A stretch of DNA of 64,000 nt from Ectocarpus siliculosus (Eukaryota > Sar > Phaeophyceae > Ectocarpales > Ectocarpaceae), in contig FN649744.1 of assembly GCA_000310025.1 (NCBI GenBank), positions 746,512 through 810,511 on the forward strand, read 5' to 3'. The translations under genes were made by a program, and so were the position numbers. Shown one piece after another: positions 37,430-51,300 of the stretch. How positions within the stretch are numbered: position 1 is the stretch's first letter; the number at the start of each line of letters is the position of its first letter. Below the pieces are notes generated by a model that did no database searches, was not told the DNA's origin, and saw only the letters and a program-made list of their open reading frames with translations.

Positions 37430-39670
37430 GCTTGTTGAGCAAGGCTCCCGGTGTCTGGCTACAAGTTTACGAAGGGGCGAGGATGATACAGGGAGACCCG
37501 CCACAGACTACTGGTTTGCTGTTTTCGTGGGGTTAGAAGAAGCGGCCAAGCTAATCGGTACGCCACAGGGGCAAGGGATAGATGGAAAAAGCGGTTCCCA
37601 TGGGACATCAGCGACCCACTTGCCAGCTCCTCAGGCCGAGGAGGCGCAGTTGGAGACGAGCCAGAGGGTGTTGTCCTCTGCGTCGAGAGCCGTGGAAAAA
37701 ACTGGTCAAGGCAGAGTGGTACGTGTGTTGAAGGGGCGAGGGGACAGACAGCGAGACAATCGCGACGCACTTGTCTCTCTTGGATGTGTTTTCCGTGGAG
37801 GAACTAGACTAAAGAGGCTCCAACCTCTGTAGTGTAGCATGTTGACTAAGCGAATGCAGGCCGCCAGCAGTAGAAGTACGTGTGGTCCTTTTGTATGCAT
37901 CGGTTCCCAGAACATTTGGTGGTTGTGTGATGTTGTTACAGGCCTTGTGCCAAAACTGCTACCCAGCACATGCTTGGTTGGCGAAGGTCGTGGATTCAAA
38001 ATCCCGGCGTGACGCAGTGGTGTTTCGGAAGCGCTCGTTCCTGGGTGAAACAAGTTCGACATACATGACATGATTGGTGACGAGCGAAAGAAGATTGCAG
38101 ATCCTTCCTCGTGATGCAATCGAAGGCATGCAGCGCTTAGCAACTCTTCCGTGCGACTCACTCCCACTGCGGACCCGTATCCCTCAGCACAAAAGCACGG
38201 AGGGCCATACATGGTATGGGTTGATATCGCAAGCGACGGTATCAGAAGTGATCGCTTCAAAAAAACATTTACGATGGATTTCATATCCTCTGTGTTTGCC
38301 GAGAAGCTGGCCGATTGGCCCGATAAGCCGTTCCTAAATAGCAGTGCGTTGTAGTTTGAAAAATGCATGAGTTTCGTATGCCTACGTCGCCCAAGATGTC
38401 CATTGTTTGGGTGCATAATCCCTGTTCGAGTCACAACAGATAACTACCCTTGTTCTTGCTCCTTCTTGTCCTGCAGTAGCACCAACTGATGCATGGTGTT
38501 GTTCACACCGCCGCCGTGCGATGCACGTACCTCCGCTCTATACTCAAGTGTACCCCAATCAAGTCGCAACATGTCGCAGGCTACTGCTGTAAGCTCGTTC
38601 TTCGTCTACTGCGGCGCCTACCACCGGGGTCACCGCGAACGATATTGACGTCATGACGTCATGCCAGGCGGAAGAGCTTTCTCCCAAGAACACCGATACA
38701 TATCTTTAGTCTAAAACGTCTCGGTTGATCCACATCTAGAAAAAGCAACCACTGACTGATGCGCGCGCCAGCTCTCGAGAGACCTACGACAAAACACGGT
38801 TCTATGGAGGCGTTTGACTTTGGGGTATTACTCTCGCCGCTCATCGTCGAGATACACCCCCGTCCCGCCGTTCATGGACTCATGGTTGTCTTCGCGGTCC
38901 GTGGCCCCCTTTTCTCTGCAACACTTTGTCTCCAGGATGTGGTTAGAGCTCCTTCAAGATGTTGCCGTCGTTGCTGTTGTTGTTGCCGCTGCTGCTGTTG
39001 TCGCTAGTGTCTTCTCCGCAGGTCGGGTGTCCGCTTCTTTTCTTTCTCTATCGAAGGACTTCAAGCTTTCCACCACCTACGCCAGAAGAAAAACAACAAC
39101 GCCGAATGCGACACTCTTGTCAAAGCTAAAAACAGACGATGATGCGAGTGCGACAGATACACAAGATCTCTGGTTGAGCTCATGAAGACACGGCAAGGAA
39201 GCACAGGTCAAGGCTACGGCAAACGCAATCTCTCCTCGAAAAACAATCAACACGAGAAAGAGGAAAAGGTATCGCTACTACAACCTACGGTGAGGTTGGA
39301 GGTAGAGGACACACCCGGAGAACCATGGACATTATCATATACAATTTTACTAATCCATGGACACATGATTTTGATTTCGGATGCTCGCTGCCGGCGGTAC
39401 CAGGCCGCGGCAACGTCCTTCTCGCTGGGAATGGTGAGGACCGCAATAATGCTGTTGTCTGTGGAGCGACAGGCCTGGGGTACGGCCTCGTATTGTATGC
39501 ATACCGTGCTGAGGGTTCTGAGGGTAGACTGACGTAGGGTAAGTACCCTGCAGACGCCCCGATTCGGCACCACAGCGACGACGATGACGACGACCTGGAG
39601 AGGTGTGATTGGTGCAGTAACAACAACAGAACGGTCATGGTTCGAACGGTAAGACTCAAAGCTTTCGCTC
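37430..39670. other. Convergent intergenic region between METTL13 and the TPR gene
   Basis: It should contain the 3' UTRs of METTL13 (plus) and of the TPR gene (minus), plus a short last TPR exon that I cannot place. One ACTGCTGT motif occurs at 38,581. No other gene is recognisable. Confidence 0.4.
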
Positions 39671-39672
39671 AC

Positions 39673-41816
39673 CCTCGGAGGCCACTTGAGCTGGTCTTTG
39701 AGATATGAGTCCTTGAGATACATCTGCTGATCCACGATGTTGATGCCTCTCCAAGCTCCCTCCGCCGCCTTCATGTCCCCTCGGCCAAATTCGATTGCTG
39801 TCATCGCCGCTTGAACCTGAGACGGTTAGGCATTCGTTTTTCATAAACAAAATGCCACGTAAAATCTACACTGGACCGTACATGTACCTAGTAGTGTTCA
39901 ACCCCAAACTCCATTTTTTAACGCAGACTGGCCGTGTATCAGAGCTTGTATCGCTCCGCAATTTAATACTCGAAGGCCTGCCTTTTTACGAGGTTGGGCG
40001 GCTTCGTTGTTCTTGTCTTGGTTGTTCCGACAAACTGGCATTCATGCCGCATACCATTCTGTTCTGAAATATACAAGTAGGACCATTCGGATACTATGCA
40101 ATGTGATTGTCCCAACGTATATATTTTTGGGTGGCAGCCGGCATCAAAAGAAATTGCACTCGTGGGGAATTGAGTTCGGCGGCTGGCCTGGTAGGAAGCA
40201 ACAACAGTTCCTGCTCTACACCATCTGCTTCAACCCGCATCTCTCTGTCTCACACCATTCGAGAGTGAGCCATCATATGGGCATTCCGTGCCGCTCGCTC
40301 TACGTATTCATGAACATACCTCGCCCACTCCCTCGAACTTGGCCTGAACCCGTTTGAGGAAGGCTAGGCTGTCGAAGTCCCTCCCCTCCTGGAACAGCAC
40401 AAGCGAGTACCTTATCCACCACGGCTGCACGTTCCCCGGCTGCACGTTAATTGCCCCTGGTCTCAACCAAGCGTCGAAAACCACGGAACGAACAGAGACG
40501 GGGGGGGGGGGCACCGCGGAATGCGTAGGGGTGGGCGAGACGCGGGGGACGGGAGGGCGTCACAGCAGTGTGTTCTCGGTTTCCTGCAAGTCGTGCGTTA
40601 GGCGGCCTCGTCCTCACGTTCTGTCCCACTCCGAGGCTAGCGGAGCAAGCGCGTGGGGAACGGGGGATCCGGCTTCCTTCATCTCGTTGGGCTTTCGCGG
40701 AAAAACTATATTCACACCGTGACCAAACAAGAATACCTACGGGTAAGGGAGATACATGGACTCAAGATCCGGGTGAAATTCAACGGAGATCTTCTGTGTG
40801 CGCATGTTCTAACCCTGCGGTGAAACTGTTCGAGGTTCCCCCTGCCCACCCCGTGCGGACCGACACCAGCCAACACCGTCGGCACCCACAAAAGAAATCA
40901 TGCGTGGGCAGCATGCGTGGGCAGCATGCGTGGGCAGCTATGTATCCTGTGTTTCCGCTCGTTTCCGCTGCCCCCCTCGCCGCCCCTCTTCTCCCGCCCC
41001 CGCCCCGGTGTCAAACTCGTACTTCTTCTTACGCTGCTCGCCCTTTCATACATTGCTTGGGCACAGGCCACACGTACAAAATCGGTCGCCACAACAAAGG
41101 ACGGAGGTGCAGCAACACCGCCACATGTACGAAAACACCTCCTCCTGCGAAACAACATCAACAACAAACCAAGATCCCTCCTCTTCTCGCTCACCCTCGT
41201 AATCGGCCAGGGCTTTCGCCCAGTCTCCCCTTCGCTCGAAAGCCTGCGCGCGGTTCGCCTGCAATTGTCGGAGGCGGGGCGAGGGGGCGACATTTGACAA
41301 GGAATATGGTCTGCTCGCCAACTCCGGCACTGATGCTATAATAGTGGTGATGTTGCTGGTGACGTTAAGCGATGGTGGTAATGGTGGCTTTCACTGCAGT
41401 GCGCATTTACTTTCTCCCTCCTCGTGCACATGTTGATTGACATATGGGGAGAGCAAACAGGCAAGCAAGGGAGCACGAGTGTAGCAGTCAACAAAGCCTT
41501 CGTGCTTGGACAGCACGTGTTTCGAGTATTTCGGGAGACAAATTAACCTCGACAAAACTGATCGACCTCTGAAATGAGAAATAGAGGTGCTGACTGAGGG
41601 ATGGACGCGTGGGCGAATCGTAGAGCAGCTGGGAGAGTCACGTCGCCATTCGCAAGCTAGCCTTCATTGTGACACTGGGCAAAACCAAGCCCTGAGAGAG
41701 ACAGAGAGAGAGAGAGAGAGAGACAGAGAGAGACAGAGAGATAGACAGAGAGAGACNNNNNNNNNNNNNNNNNNNNNNNNNNNNNNNNNNNNNNNNNNNN
41801 NNNNNNNNNNNNNNNN

Positions 41817-41882
<66 letters not shown>

Positions 41883-44800
41883 TCGACGACTACAGCTCGT
41901 AAGCTGATAGCCTCTCGTATCTATCGGCGATCGGTCCTTCTCGTGCCGTCATCAAACTGTTGCTGTTCTTTATGCTGTTCTCACTGTTGCTGCTTGCCAG
42001 CCTAAACCCGCCTGGGATCATCTTAGATTGTAAAAGACACCACCCTCCCTGAACCGATTTCCAAAGTTGGGCTCATCTGCAGCAGAAACAGATCGAAGGT
42101 GCCGAAAATTGTGGGGTTGGAACTGTCTCGTCGAGAGCTTCTCGAAAATGCATCACTTGACTGCTGTGGCATAATTTGTCCTCGCGGGAGGCATAGAGCA
42201 TAAAGAGACGGTTGAGGGGGTGTTGCATCCTACGCAACCTATGATAGATCATTCAATCACGAAAACGAGTGGCATCCATCTACTATTTAGTAATAGTCGT
42301 ATCTTCAGTACTCAACACAAACCAACCACGGACTCAAGTACCACACCGGGAGGTACAGCAGTATCTCACCAGGGTGTAAAGATCCTTGGAGGTGTTGAGC
42401 TTGGCGGCCTGGTTAAGGTCCGACATCGCCCGATCGTCGTCTCCCAACGCCATCAGCGTAGTCCCCCTGAAGGTAAGCAAACAAACCCAACCGCCACGAC
42501 GGATCGCGATCGCGAGAAGCACAAATAGGATTATCTGGCAACTCGGCGGAAGTGAGCCACAACCAGCAATCGTACGTGACGTCACTACTGCGGTGTGTGA
42601 CGGTTGTGTTTCATCTTCTCATCCTCAGGCGAACTACGAAACAATTAGTTTCTCCCTCATCACGCACACACCCCCAATGCCACCCAAGTGAGTAGCAGGC
42701 TGCCGGGGTATCTCGAACGCTTGCTCCGTGTGGTACTCAGTGTGCACTACGGGATGAATGCCGACGACACGCGAACGACAATAACGCCGGAGCGTTCAAC
42801 TCCTCGTACTCCAAGTGTAGTGCCCGCAATAAGGCCACATCCATTGAACGACGACCCCATGCTGCCTTGCGTCAATTTACGAGGGCCGCCCCTCAAAAAT
42901 GTTGGAAACACAGTTGCTACGAACATTGGCAAACAGGGCGAGTGCATGTGTGCGCGACTCTGTGGGGCTCTTTTGTCTCTCTAGTCACTGTGTACGGAGC
43001 GACAACAGCTGCTCGGAAGTAATTCTTACAAGCATCGGTGTGATACAGGCCGAACCGGAACGCAAAACACGGACCGCAAGGATACCTCCTGTTGGAATGC
43101 CGAAAGATGAGCACCACAGGGCAAAACGTTGTTGTTGTTGTTGTTGTTGTTGTTGCTGTTGAAATTGTTGTCGGAGTTATAGTTGTTGTAGTTGCTGCCG
43201 CCGCCTTCGCAAAAAAGAGTGTGGTCGTGGTTCTCCTTATACCCAGCTCGAATCCCCGTACTACCTGACACACCCGGACAGCAGTCTGGTCCCAACACTG
43301 CCGACCTAAAAAGATAACACGCTGGACTTCCAAAAAAACGAAAAACGTCAACCAGCCCACGGTTACCTGTTGAGGTAGATTATCCACTTGTCTGGCATAT
43401 AGATTCCCTCCGCCAGTTGCAAAGCCCTGTCGTAGTCCGACACGGCCGCTTTCAAATCTCCCTCCGCGATAAGCACGTTTGCTCGGTTGCTCCACCCGTA
43501 CACGTACCCAGGGGCATACTTGACGACCTGGTCAAGCAAGGTGCCGAGTGGGTCGAGTGGGTGGGTTTGCAGGGGGCACGCAAATAGGATCGATTCACGC
43601 ACGCGGAAGGGGGGGCCACGAACAAGCGCACCGTGTGATTAAAGCCGTTTCGACTCGCTAGGACAAGGCTTGGGCTCTCGCTGATAGATTAACCATCATA
43701 CTTGATCATCTCAAGAAGATGGCCGCCGCGCAGGGGGAATTTTAATTTTCCACACGGAGATCGTTGCTACTATTATAGCGAATCGCGTAGATGCGGTGCG
43801 CTGGCGCGACGTCGAGTTTCTTTCGCCTCCGCTAGGTCTAACGGACGATACGATGCACCCAGTACCCGGCAAGGGCAATTCAGTTCTGATTCTTCATTCA
43901 GTGACTCGCGTCGCCTGTTCGTGCTCCCTGCGCTTTGGACCTCGTGATCATGAGCTTGAGCTATGAAAGGAACTCGTACAATTCATTGTACTTGTACCTA
44001 AGAATGGCTCGAAATTCGGGTTGAAATCTAGCTAACATATTTCGGGCATGGAGTCAGGCTTCAGCTGATGGCTATTCAGCCTTGAAAGAAACCAGCAGCT
44101 GTGAATTTACGTTTTGTCAAGCCCTGAGAGCTACCAAACCAGCATGCTTACATCTAACCGAAACCTCCTTTGTAGCAGCGACCGCCCTGTCGTCCATTTT
44201 GGCAGACGGGAGTGTGGGGTGGGCCGTAGTGGGGTGGGACGGAGGGGCGTATGGAACGAGTTGGGTTCGCCTATCATCGTGGATGGGCAACTTGGTAAAA
44301 TCAATTATGGGTGAGCTTAAGACATGATGAAATGTAGCATGGTTTCCGTTTGGTCGAGGGCTTGCCTGGTTGTAGAGTTTCTTCGCCTTGTCGAACTGCT
44401 GGACGCTACCCGCCGCTTGCGCCTGAGGTTTCAAGACGATTGGGCGGAAAAGCATCCCCCAGGTTTGTTGAGTTAGCGAGAAGCGCGTATCGGATACGCA
44501 ATTCGCAAATCTGACAAGGTCGATAGCTGGTAGCGATCACGACAGACGTAAGTGCAAGTGAAGAGGTTTCGAGTAACGATCTGGTTATCAACACTCGGGG
44601 GAAACAAACATGAAGAGAGAGGGAAGTGGGGAAGGAGAGGCTAAACCCCGCCCCCCCCCCTCCCTCAAAACACTCTTTTACCAAGTGTAGCAACCGCTCC
44701 TCTTGCGTCACGAACCAATCCGCGGTATGCACCGGTCGAGCACAACCCACCTTGCCAGACCACACCTAACCTAACACTCTTGCACGACACTCGCCGCCTT

Positions 44801-46978
44801 TCGGCACCACTCGGTACGGTCTGCACCTTCTTGAACTGAGCGGCGAGCTCTCCCTCCAGCTTTATCGTTGGCACCACCTCTTGCACCTCAGCAGAGGTGG
44901 TACTGGTAGCGGTAGCTTCGACGACCGAGCCTGAAGGCAGACCAGATGCCGCCGGCATCGCCGTATCCGCTAGCGCCGTCCCAGGATCGGCAGCAAGCTG
45001 GGTAGGACGAAACAGAATCGGTACGGCACCGCTGGTGTAAGAGAGGTAGGGTGTGTGGGGCAGGACGATGACAACATCATCGTAGGCGGCATCGTGCTAC
45101 GCAACGACAGCAGTCCAGAGCTTCCAGGTTTCAGTCGAGGTGAGAGTGTCCAGTGCTTTGCGGGCAGGGTGGGAGGAGGCCGTAGGGCACCGTACAGGGC
45201 CACGACAACCGAATAACACTCCCGTCAGTTCCCTAACTGTTATAGTTCGTCACGACGCATGCATGCAGTCACAGAGGAGTTTCAACCTCGGTTGGTTTCA
45301 ATAGCCTACTGGGGTGCATGCATCTCACGACATGTTCTACAGGTCTGTTATATACTTGTACCACGCAAGGTATCAAGCGGCCGGCACAGCCAACGCAGGT
45401 AGGCATTCTAGACTACTTGCTGCGCTTCAAAATCTACCTAGTGCTTTTTTTCACGGCTTAGAAACTAGTTGCAACAAGTTCGTGCCAAATTGATGCCCCA
45501 AACCAGTGTGTAGTCAACAGACAGTGGACAACAAAAAACCGGCCCTTCTCCGCCACCATTATTATAGTTCGACCAGACGAATCCCCCACCGCAGTACTGT
45601 GGTAGTGGTGAAGTACTCCACATCCCCAACAATACCGCCCCAAACAACTGTTTCGGCTTGGACCTTACGAGGTGTTACAGCTCTTCTCTTGCATCTATCA
45701 CGATAATTCCTATGGCTAGAGGACGGTTGCGTGCATGTTGTGTAACTTCTGCTTCAGTGTTGGGAAAGCATCACTACTGCACACTCACCACAAACGCCGC
45801 TGCGACTAGACCTGCAAGTACATCCTTGAGCGCGAGCAACGGCTCGCTGGCCACCTCGTCTGCGCCGCAAAGGCCGCGGCTGCTAATGCGGGTGTTGGTG
45901 CGATTTGGCCAAGGAGAGGTCGATCGCAAAGCCTCACAAACGTTCTTCGTGTTGCCACTGCTGGTGGGGTTTGTTACAGAGCGACCGCGCCGCGTAAAGG
46001 CTGGCGAGCCAATCTGCAGAAGGGCGTCCCGAAAGAATGGGACCACGATTCGCAGGGAAGAGGAAGAAAGATAGCTGTTGAACAAGTCACTTGTAACGAG
46101 GAAAGAGGTGGATGCATCGGTATGTAGGAGGCCGAATATGGACACGATCTGTAGACTAGTGTTTGTGCAATATGGTAGCATGCTGTTGGTTTTCTAAAAC
46201 GCAATCAGCTATGTGAAATAGCATCATGCTGCATGTGACACGCTGTTGCACCGACGAGCATACAGAGAACCAAGCCAGGGGAATAACACGCAATCCTACT
46301 TTAAGGCGCACTCCGTGTGCACGGCAAGCTCAACTCGTGTACGTCATATGCACAGCTACACTTTTACCTTGCAACACCTGTATTAAGGAATAATAAAAAC
46401 ACACACAGAAAGACACCCATTCGAGACATACCCACAGTCGAACGGGATGTGGTGGAGTCTTTTCAGTGAGTGTAGGCACTTTTGTAGATCGATCGTCGCA
46501 AGCAGCAGATGGTAGGACCCGTCGCATTTTACAAGCCGAAGTAGAATACCACCCCGTCAGCAACGGGCACGCGTTGATGCCTATCTTGGTGACATCCAAC
46601 TAACCTTGTCTAGAGCTTCCAGATAACCTTTTCGTTCGGGGTCACTCACATCCCTCCCGGAATGACCTCCATTCAGGGGGGTGCTATACTACGTCATGAG
46701 CACAGCTACAAATCCAACGGTGACACGTCCGAGGCGACCTACGTAACAATCTGATTGTTGCAGCATGCACAACCAGCCAACGGCTTCAGATTTGATGCTC
46801 GATATTCCAGTCAAGCGTGGGTGTGATGGTGAAAGTAGGCAAAGGTACATGTGAGCGCCGCAAACACATGAACATGACAACAGCAGTGAAGCTTGTCGGT
46901 CTACACACCACATTTCTGTACCTGGAATGACCACCCCAAGGGACAGCACAAGACCAGCGTCAACACCACCAAGCGCAT
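39673..46978 (-). CDS. Plastid-targeted TPR protein
   Basis: Exons, high to low: 46978-46922, 46013-45789, 44997-44827, 44422-44366, 43527-43367, 42466-42370, 41258-41195, 40456-40320, 39816-39673. All phases close, giving 371 residues, with a short terminal exon still missing. Exon 1 is a 19-residue signal peptide, MRLVVLTLVLCCPLGWSFQ. Exon 2 continues IGSPAFTRRGRSV, rich in Arg/Ser/Thr: the signal-plus-transit layout with an aromatic residue near cleavage seen in stramenopile plastid proteins. TPR units follow (YVYGWSNRANVLIAEGDLKA, NRGTTLMALGDDDRA, ANRAQAFERRGDWAKALADYEG). The end (RGDMKAAEGAW... LKWPPRV) matches a TPR family conserved in plant plastids and cyanobacteria that ends with a Trp-Pro-Pro block. 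A role in plastid or thylakoid protein assembly is inference from family and targeting. The 44,366 donor appears to be GC (CAG/GCAAGC). Confidence 0.85.
41696..41878. repeat. GA-rich microsatellite containing an assembly gap
   Basis: A purine tract of gaga and gacaga units is interrupted by 60 N (41,757-41,816), within an intron of the TPR gene. On the transcript (minus) strand it is CT-rich. The gap length is probably nominal. Confidence 0.9.
43130..43160 (+). repeat. TTG trinucleotide microsatellite
   Basis: About nine ttg units (gttgttgttgttg...) in an intron of the TPR gene. Confidence 0.9.
46383..46472 (+). repeat. Dispersed repeat A, copy 2
   Basis: Second copy of the 92-bp repeat at 1,170-1,261, same orientation, located in intron 1 of the TPR gene. 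Differences are limited to a handful of substitutions and one small indel. Confidence 0.8.
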
Positions 46979-48312
46979 GGCGGCACTTCGGCGAGAGGAA
47001 GGAGGGAGCGATAGGGGTGACCGCGCCATGCCGGTGTTTACCTTTGCCTGTGTGCTCATCTTACCGACAGCCGAGAAGCCGAGAAGCAGACAAACGAGGG
47101 TTTCTCGTGTGCAGGCGTGTGTGCGTGCGCGGGCCATCAAGTATTGTTGTGATGTAAACGGGCGGCATGTGCGTGCTATTGCTCTCTCGACAGCGTGCTT
47201 GGGTGGGGTGGTGGGCAGAGCTATTGCCGAGGGTCTCAGGCAGTAACTTCATGGTTTTCACGCTGTTTCGTGGTCTCTCGAGCAGCAGATAGAGTCCACT
47301 CTAGCTAAGGGAGAAACGTTAAAACTCCTGTGCTACAGATAGGCGCGGTGGGATAACCGACGGTTGGCGTTTTTTTTTTCTTTCCACCGAACGCCTCGAG
47401 AACCGTATCTGGTATCTGTTGCATGCCGTTTTTGCGTCGGGTTACGGGCGGCTCGTCACGGGTTACAGGACCTTCGTGCGGATACCGCACCTGGTGAAGT
47501 GTTCACAGCTCCATCGATGGACTCAAAAGAGGTAGGTCCTGCCTCGGTTTTGTGTTACAGCTGTCCCTCCCTTGGCAGGATTGGCAAAGTGCTTGAAGTA
47601 GTCCAACACCTGTAGATTCAGCACCGTCTTTCGCATGCCAGTACATCTGGGTAGAGCAGTAGTACCAGTCTCCAGCGCTGTCAACTGATGTGCTCTGTTG
47701 TTAAACACAAGCAGGCGAGCTTGCTTACACACCCTTCTACTGTGTACCCCCCCTTGTGGTCTCCACCTGTAGACTATGACGCTAATGGTTGCACACCAGC
47801 GTTATTGCATGGTGCTACAATAGAATGAGACCCGCCATCCGCGCAGGATTCAGTCAGCAGAGATCTACAGCAGTATCTGCCCGAAACACGCGTGAGCGGT
47901 CGGTCCATATCTTGCCTTTTCGGATTTGGTTTGGGCTCGAGTACGGTAATGGGCTGACTCTGTGTATACCCTTGAGATCTCTTAGACCTACACGGTTCAA
48001 TATATGACTTGACTGAGTGGTATAATTTTAGTCGCTGTTTGCGTCTACATACGCAACGTATAATCACCACACGATGCCCAACTCCACCAGTGAATATGTA
48101 CCACACGCCACAGTCCGCCAGCAACAAAGACCTGTGCACATCGTTATCTCTGAAAGCTCATCATCACAAGGATGCCAAAGCTTCTTGGAGCTATGCGAGT
48201 TCATGTCCATGTGCTAAATAGTCGGCAGCCGGCGCCGGTTCACCACTAGTCTAATGTCTCTGCATCTTGTCATGTTGCTCCTTTTCTACATTTTGCCTCT
48301 GTACTGTTGCAG
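46979..48312. promoter_or_regulatory. Divergent intergenic region between TPR and kinesin genes
   Basis: The TPR start ATG (46,978, minus) and the first recognised kinesin exon (48,313, plus) are 1.3 kb apart in head-to-head orientation, so both promoters should lie here. The kinesin start codon and any 5' exon must also be in this stretch, because the exon at 48,313 begins at an acceptor. I cannot point to specific promoter elements. Confidence 0.4.
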
Positions 48313-51300
48313 CCGGCGCGGGTGACTGTCGTCGTCAGGGTTCGTCCGCCCGAGAGCGGTGGTGGTGGCAACAGCGCTGCCACCAGCGGCCACCAGCATG
48401 ATGTCGTCGTGTTTCCAGCAGTTGGCAGCCAGAACACCATTGTAGTTGATCGAGACGGCGCAGAAGCCAGGTGCGTGTGTGTGCTATTTCCACCCCGGCG
48501 GGTGATATTTACTGTTGTGCCACGTACCCATCGCAATGTGGTTCAACGGGACACGAGTCGAGAAAGGGGTGCATCCATATCCCTCACATAGTAGCCATAC
48601 ACAAGGGGGCACGAAAGGGCGTGCTACTTCCCTCATTGCCAATTGCTTTCTTCATGTTATCCCACCCACATTTGTTTCCCAAATGCAAAACACGGTTGAT
48701 AGTCAATGAAGGACGTCGACCTGTGGACAAAACGACGTTCTTTTATACTCGGAGTATATTTTTCACCACTTTAGATCAACACTCACAGCATTTCTGCATA
48801 TGTAGTGCTATTTGATAAGTAGCAAGTTCCTCACTGCGCATTGTGCTCCACTCACGATGTGCGTAAATCGACCTCGCAGAGACAGCCTCCAGTCTGAGTT
48901 CAGCATAAGGAATTGCTCTTGTGTATATCTGCATGCGCAGGCAGAAACTGGAAATTGGTGCCTACAATCGACTTAGTTCGGCGGCAACAACGACGACCTA
49001 CATGGATAGCACGCCTCCAACGCACACCAACCAAGCTCCTAACTTTAGTTGGGGTTCGATATTGATAGATTTTTAGGGGTAGGGTATGGTTTAGGTTTGA
49101 TCGCCGGTGGTTGGGGCCAGAGCATGCAGAATAATGCAAACATGCAAACCGGCCGCATCTCTATCGGTGTCTACCTCCAAAGATAATATCAGCAGCCTGC
49201 AGGCACTTTTTTTCTAATTCTGCTTGTGCATGAAGATCACACCCGCTGAAAGGAAAACTAGTTCCTCTCCGTACAGCATTTCAAGATGAGACCTTGCTCA
49301 CACGAAATATTTCGGCCGCTTTTTCGCCTACGGCTCCCCCTGAATCTGTGAAACCTACACTGTGTGTCTCGCGGCCTGGCTCTCCCGGTGCCACACGCTA
49401 CAAGGGATAAAGGACTGCCGGTACCCAGCAGCAACTTAGACAATGTCGCAGTCAAAGCATAACTCCCTGCGTGATTCGACGTGGATGGCTCGCACATGGT
49501 CCTTTCGACCCGATCTCGGGAGACATGGTTCTGATACGGGCTCGCACCAGCGTTTTTCTTTCTCTCTAAACTCTGCACGCCACATACGTCTTCGATGCTA
49601 TACTTGAAGCATGCGCGGCTCTAAATATACTCTTGGGTTATGATGGGTGTGCCGTTTTGTGTGTAGCTGTTGTTTTTTATCTGGGCACCATTGCACGTAA
49701 CGGTCTTTTGGGTGACCTTTCATGCAGAGGCAAGACCCGACAATGGGAGAATGCCGTACGCGTTCCCTGCACGCATCACACGCACTTTGATTCCTCGCTA
49801 GAAACTCAAGCATGTCCTCGGCGCTCAATCGATCTCTGGAAATAAATAAATATCAAACCCAATGCTTCCTCCCAGCCCTGTTTTATTTTTCGGCATTACT
49901 TTGCAATGACAAATGGTCTACACTGGGCAACAACGCAAATCTTCGTAGTTGAACCGTTGGCATTTCTAACCCTCTGTTTCTATCCTGCGGGCTTGACGCG
50001 GAACGTTGGCCCCGGAAAAGGGGGTAGACGTATTCCCCTTGTATTCTATCATAGGATAGACGTCGCTACCACCCACAGCTTGGGTCTTGAATAGGAAATG
50101 TTGTTTCGAAGCGAGGTCTGCCTTCACTCAAAACGTGGGCCAGGCCAGGTACAATAGACGTACTCTGTTGTAATTTTTCACGCCCTGCACCAAACTCTCA
50201 AGTAGGTCACACATAACAACAAACCGCGTACTTGAGATGGGGTTACAAAGAACATTTATTTGCTATGGCAGGGAGTCGCATTTATGACGAAGTAACCATT
50301 TTGTAGTGAACCTCGCATGGTCACGAGTACGCAAAAAAAGAAGGGAAGCGAGTGCTGAACCCCTCTGGAGCCCAAGGAAGAAATCGATACAATTTTTCAG
50401 CAAAAACCCATTACACAGCTGGCACTCGACACAGAACGCCCGAGAAGAGAGTCTTCCCTAACCCCATCTGCGAGAAGGTGACATGCTCTTCACGGATCTG
50501 CTCCCGTACACTTGAAAGCAAAGTTTCTTAGTGCAACCCTCAGCACTGCGCCGAAACAATTGACTCTTTTCTCTTTGGTTGTACTTCCCTTCTCTGCCCG
50601 AAAACCGCTAGGCGCGTGAAGGGTGATCTACGCGATTCATCGCCGGGCCACAATTCATTTTCGGGACAACCTGGCAGCGCTAGTGGCGGGGGCGGCGGCG
50701 GCAATGTCAACACCAGCGGACCAACGTTCACCTTCGACAGAGTGTTTTGGAGCATGCAGGCGGGATCGAAAGGTCGGGAGCGTCAGGGGTCGCTCGGCAG
50801 GAGCCCCGCCCCGTACGCATCCCAGAACTGCGTGTTCGAAGGTAGGCATTCAGCATTGTTGTAGGTGTGTTGCTTGGACTTTGAGGAGCACTTTAGCAGT
50901 ATGGCCAACTGAGAATGGAAGCGGACCAATCAAAGAACGTTCGTTTCGAGGGTATCACGCATGTGCTCCTTCGCTGAAATCCGTGTAGTCGTGCGTGATG
51001 TCGGAGAAGCGACGAAAGAAAAATTTAACTTGAGTGGGTAAAGGATGTGGTGATATTCCGATGCATGCTCTTTCATCTGCACTCAAGACAGAGTAGAGAA
51101 GATGAGTCAAGTAATGGAACCTTGACAACGAAAGGGCATCTTCCATTTCCCGCAACTTCTGGTGGTGATGGACGTGGCGGGAAACATGGGAACCGGCCAT
51201 GCCAACGCAAAGGTATTGGCTGTAGTATTGATCTATGGAGTCGTTCTCAAGCCTCGCTCTTTCAAACAAGTAGCCTCGAGGGAGGAGTACACACTATCCT

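Noticed and set aside
38365-38445. A T-loop-like phrase tgttcgagtcac in the METTL13/TPR intergenic region
   Set aside because: No cloverleaf could be formed around it.
13218-41878. Regular short repeats that might suggest a CRISPR array
   Set aside because: All are simple microsatellites or dispersed repeats without unique spacers, and the DNA is eukaryotic.
49258-49578. A minus-strand frame of 106 residues in kinesin intron 1
   Set aside because: No family motif, no splice context and composition like the surrounding intron.
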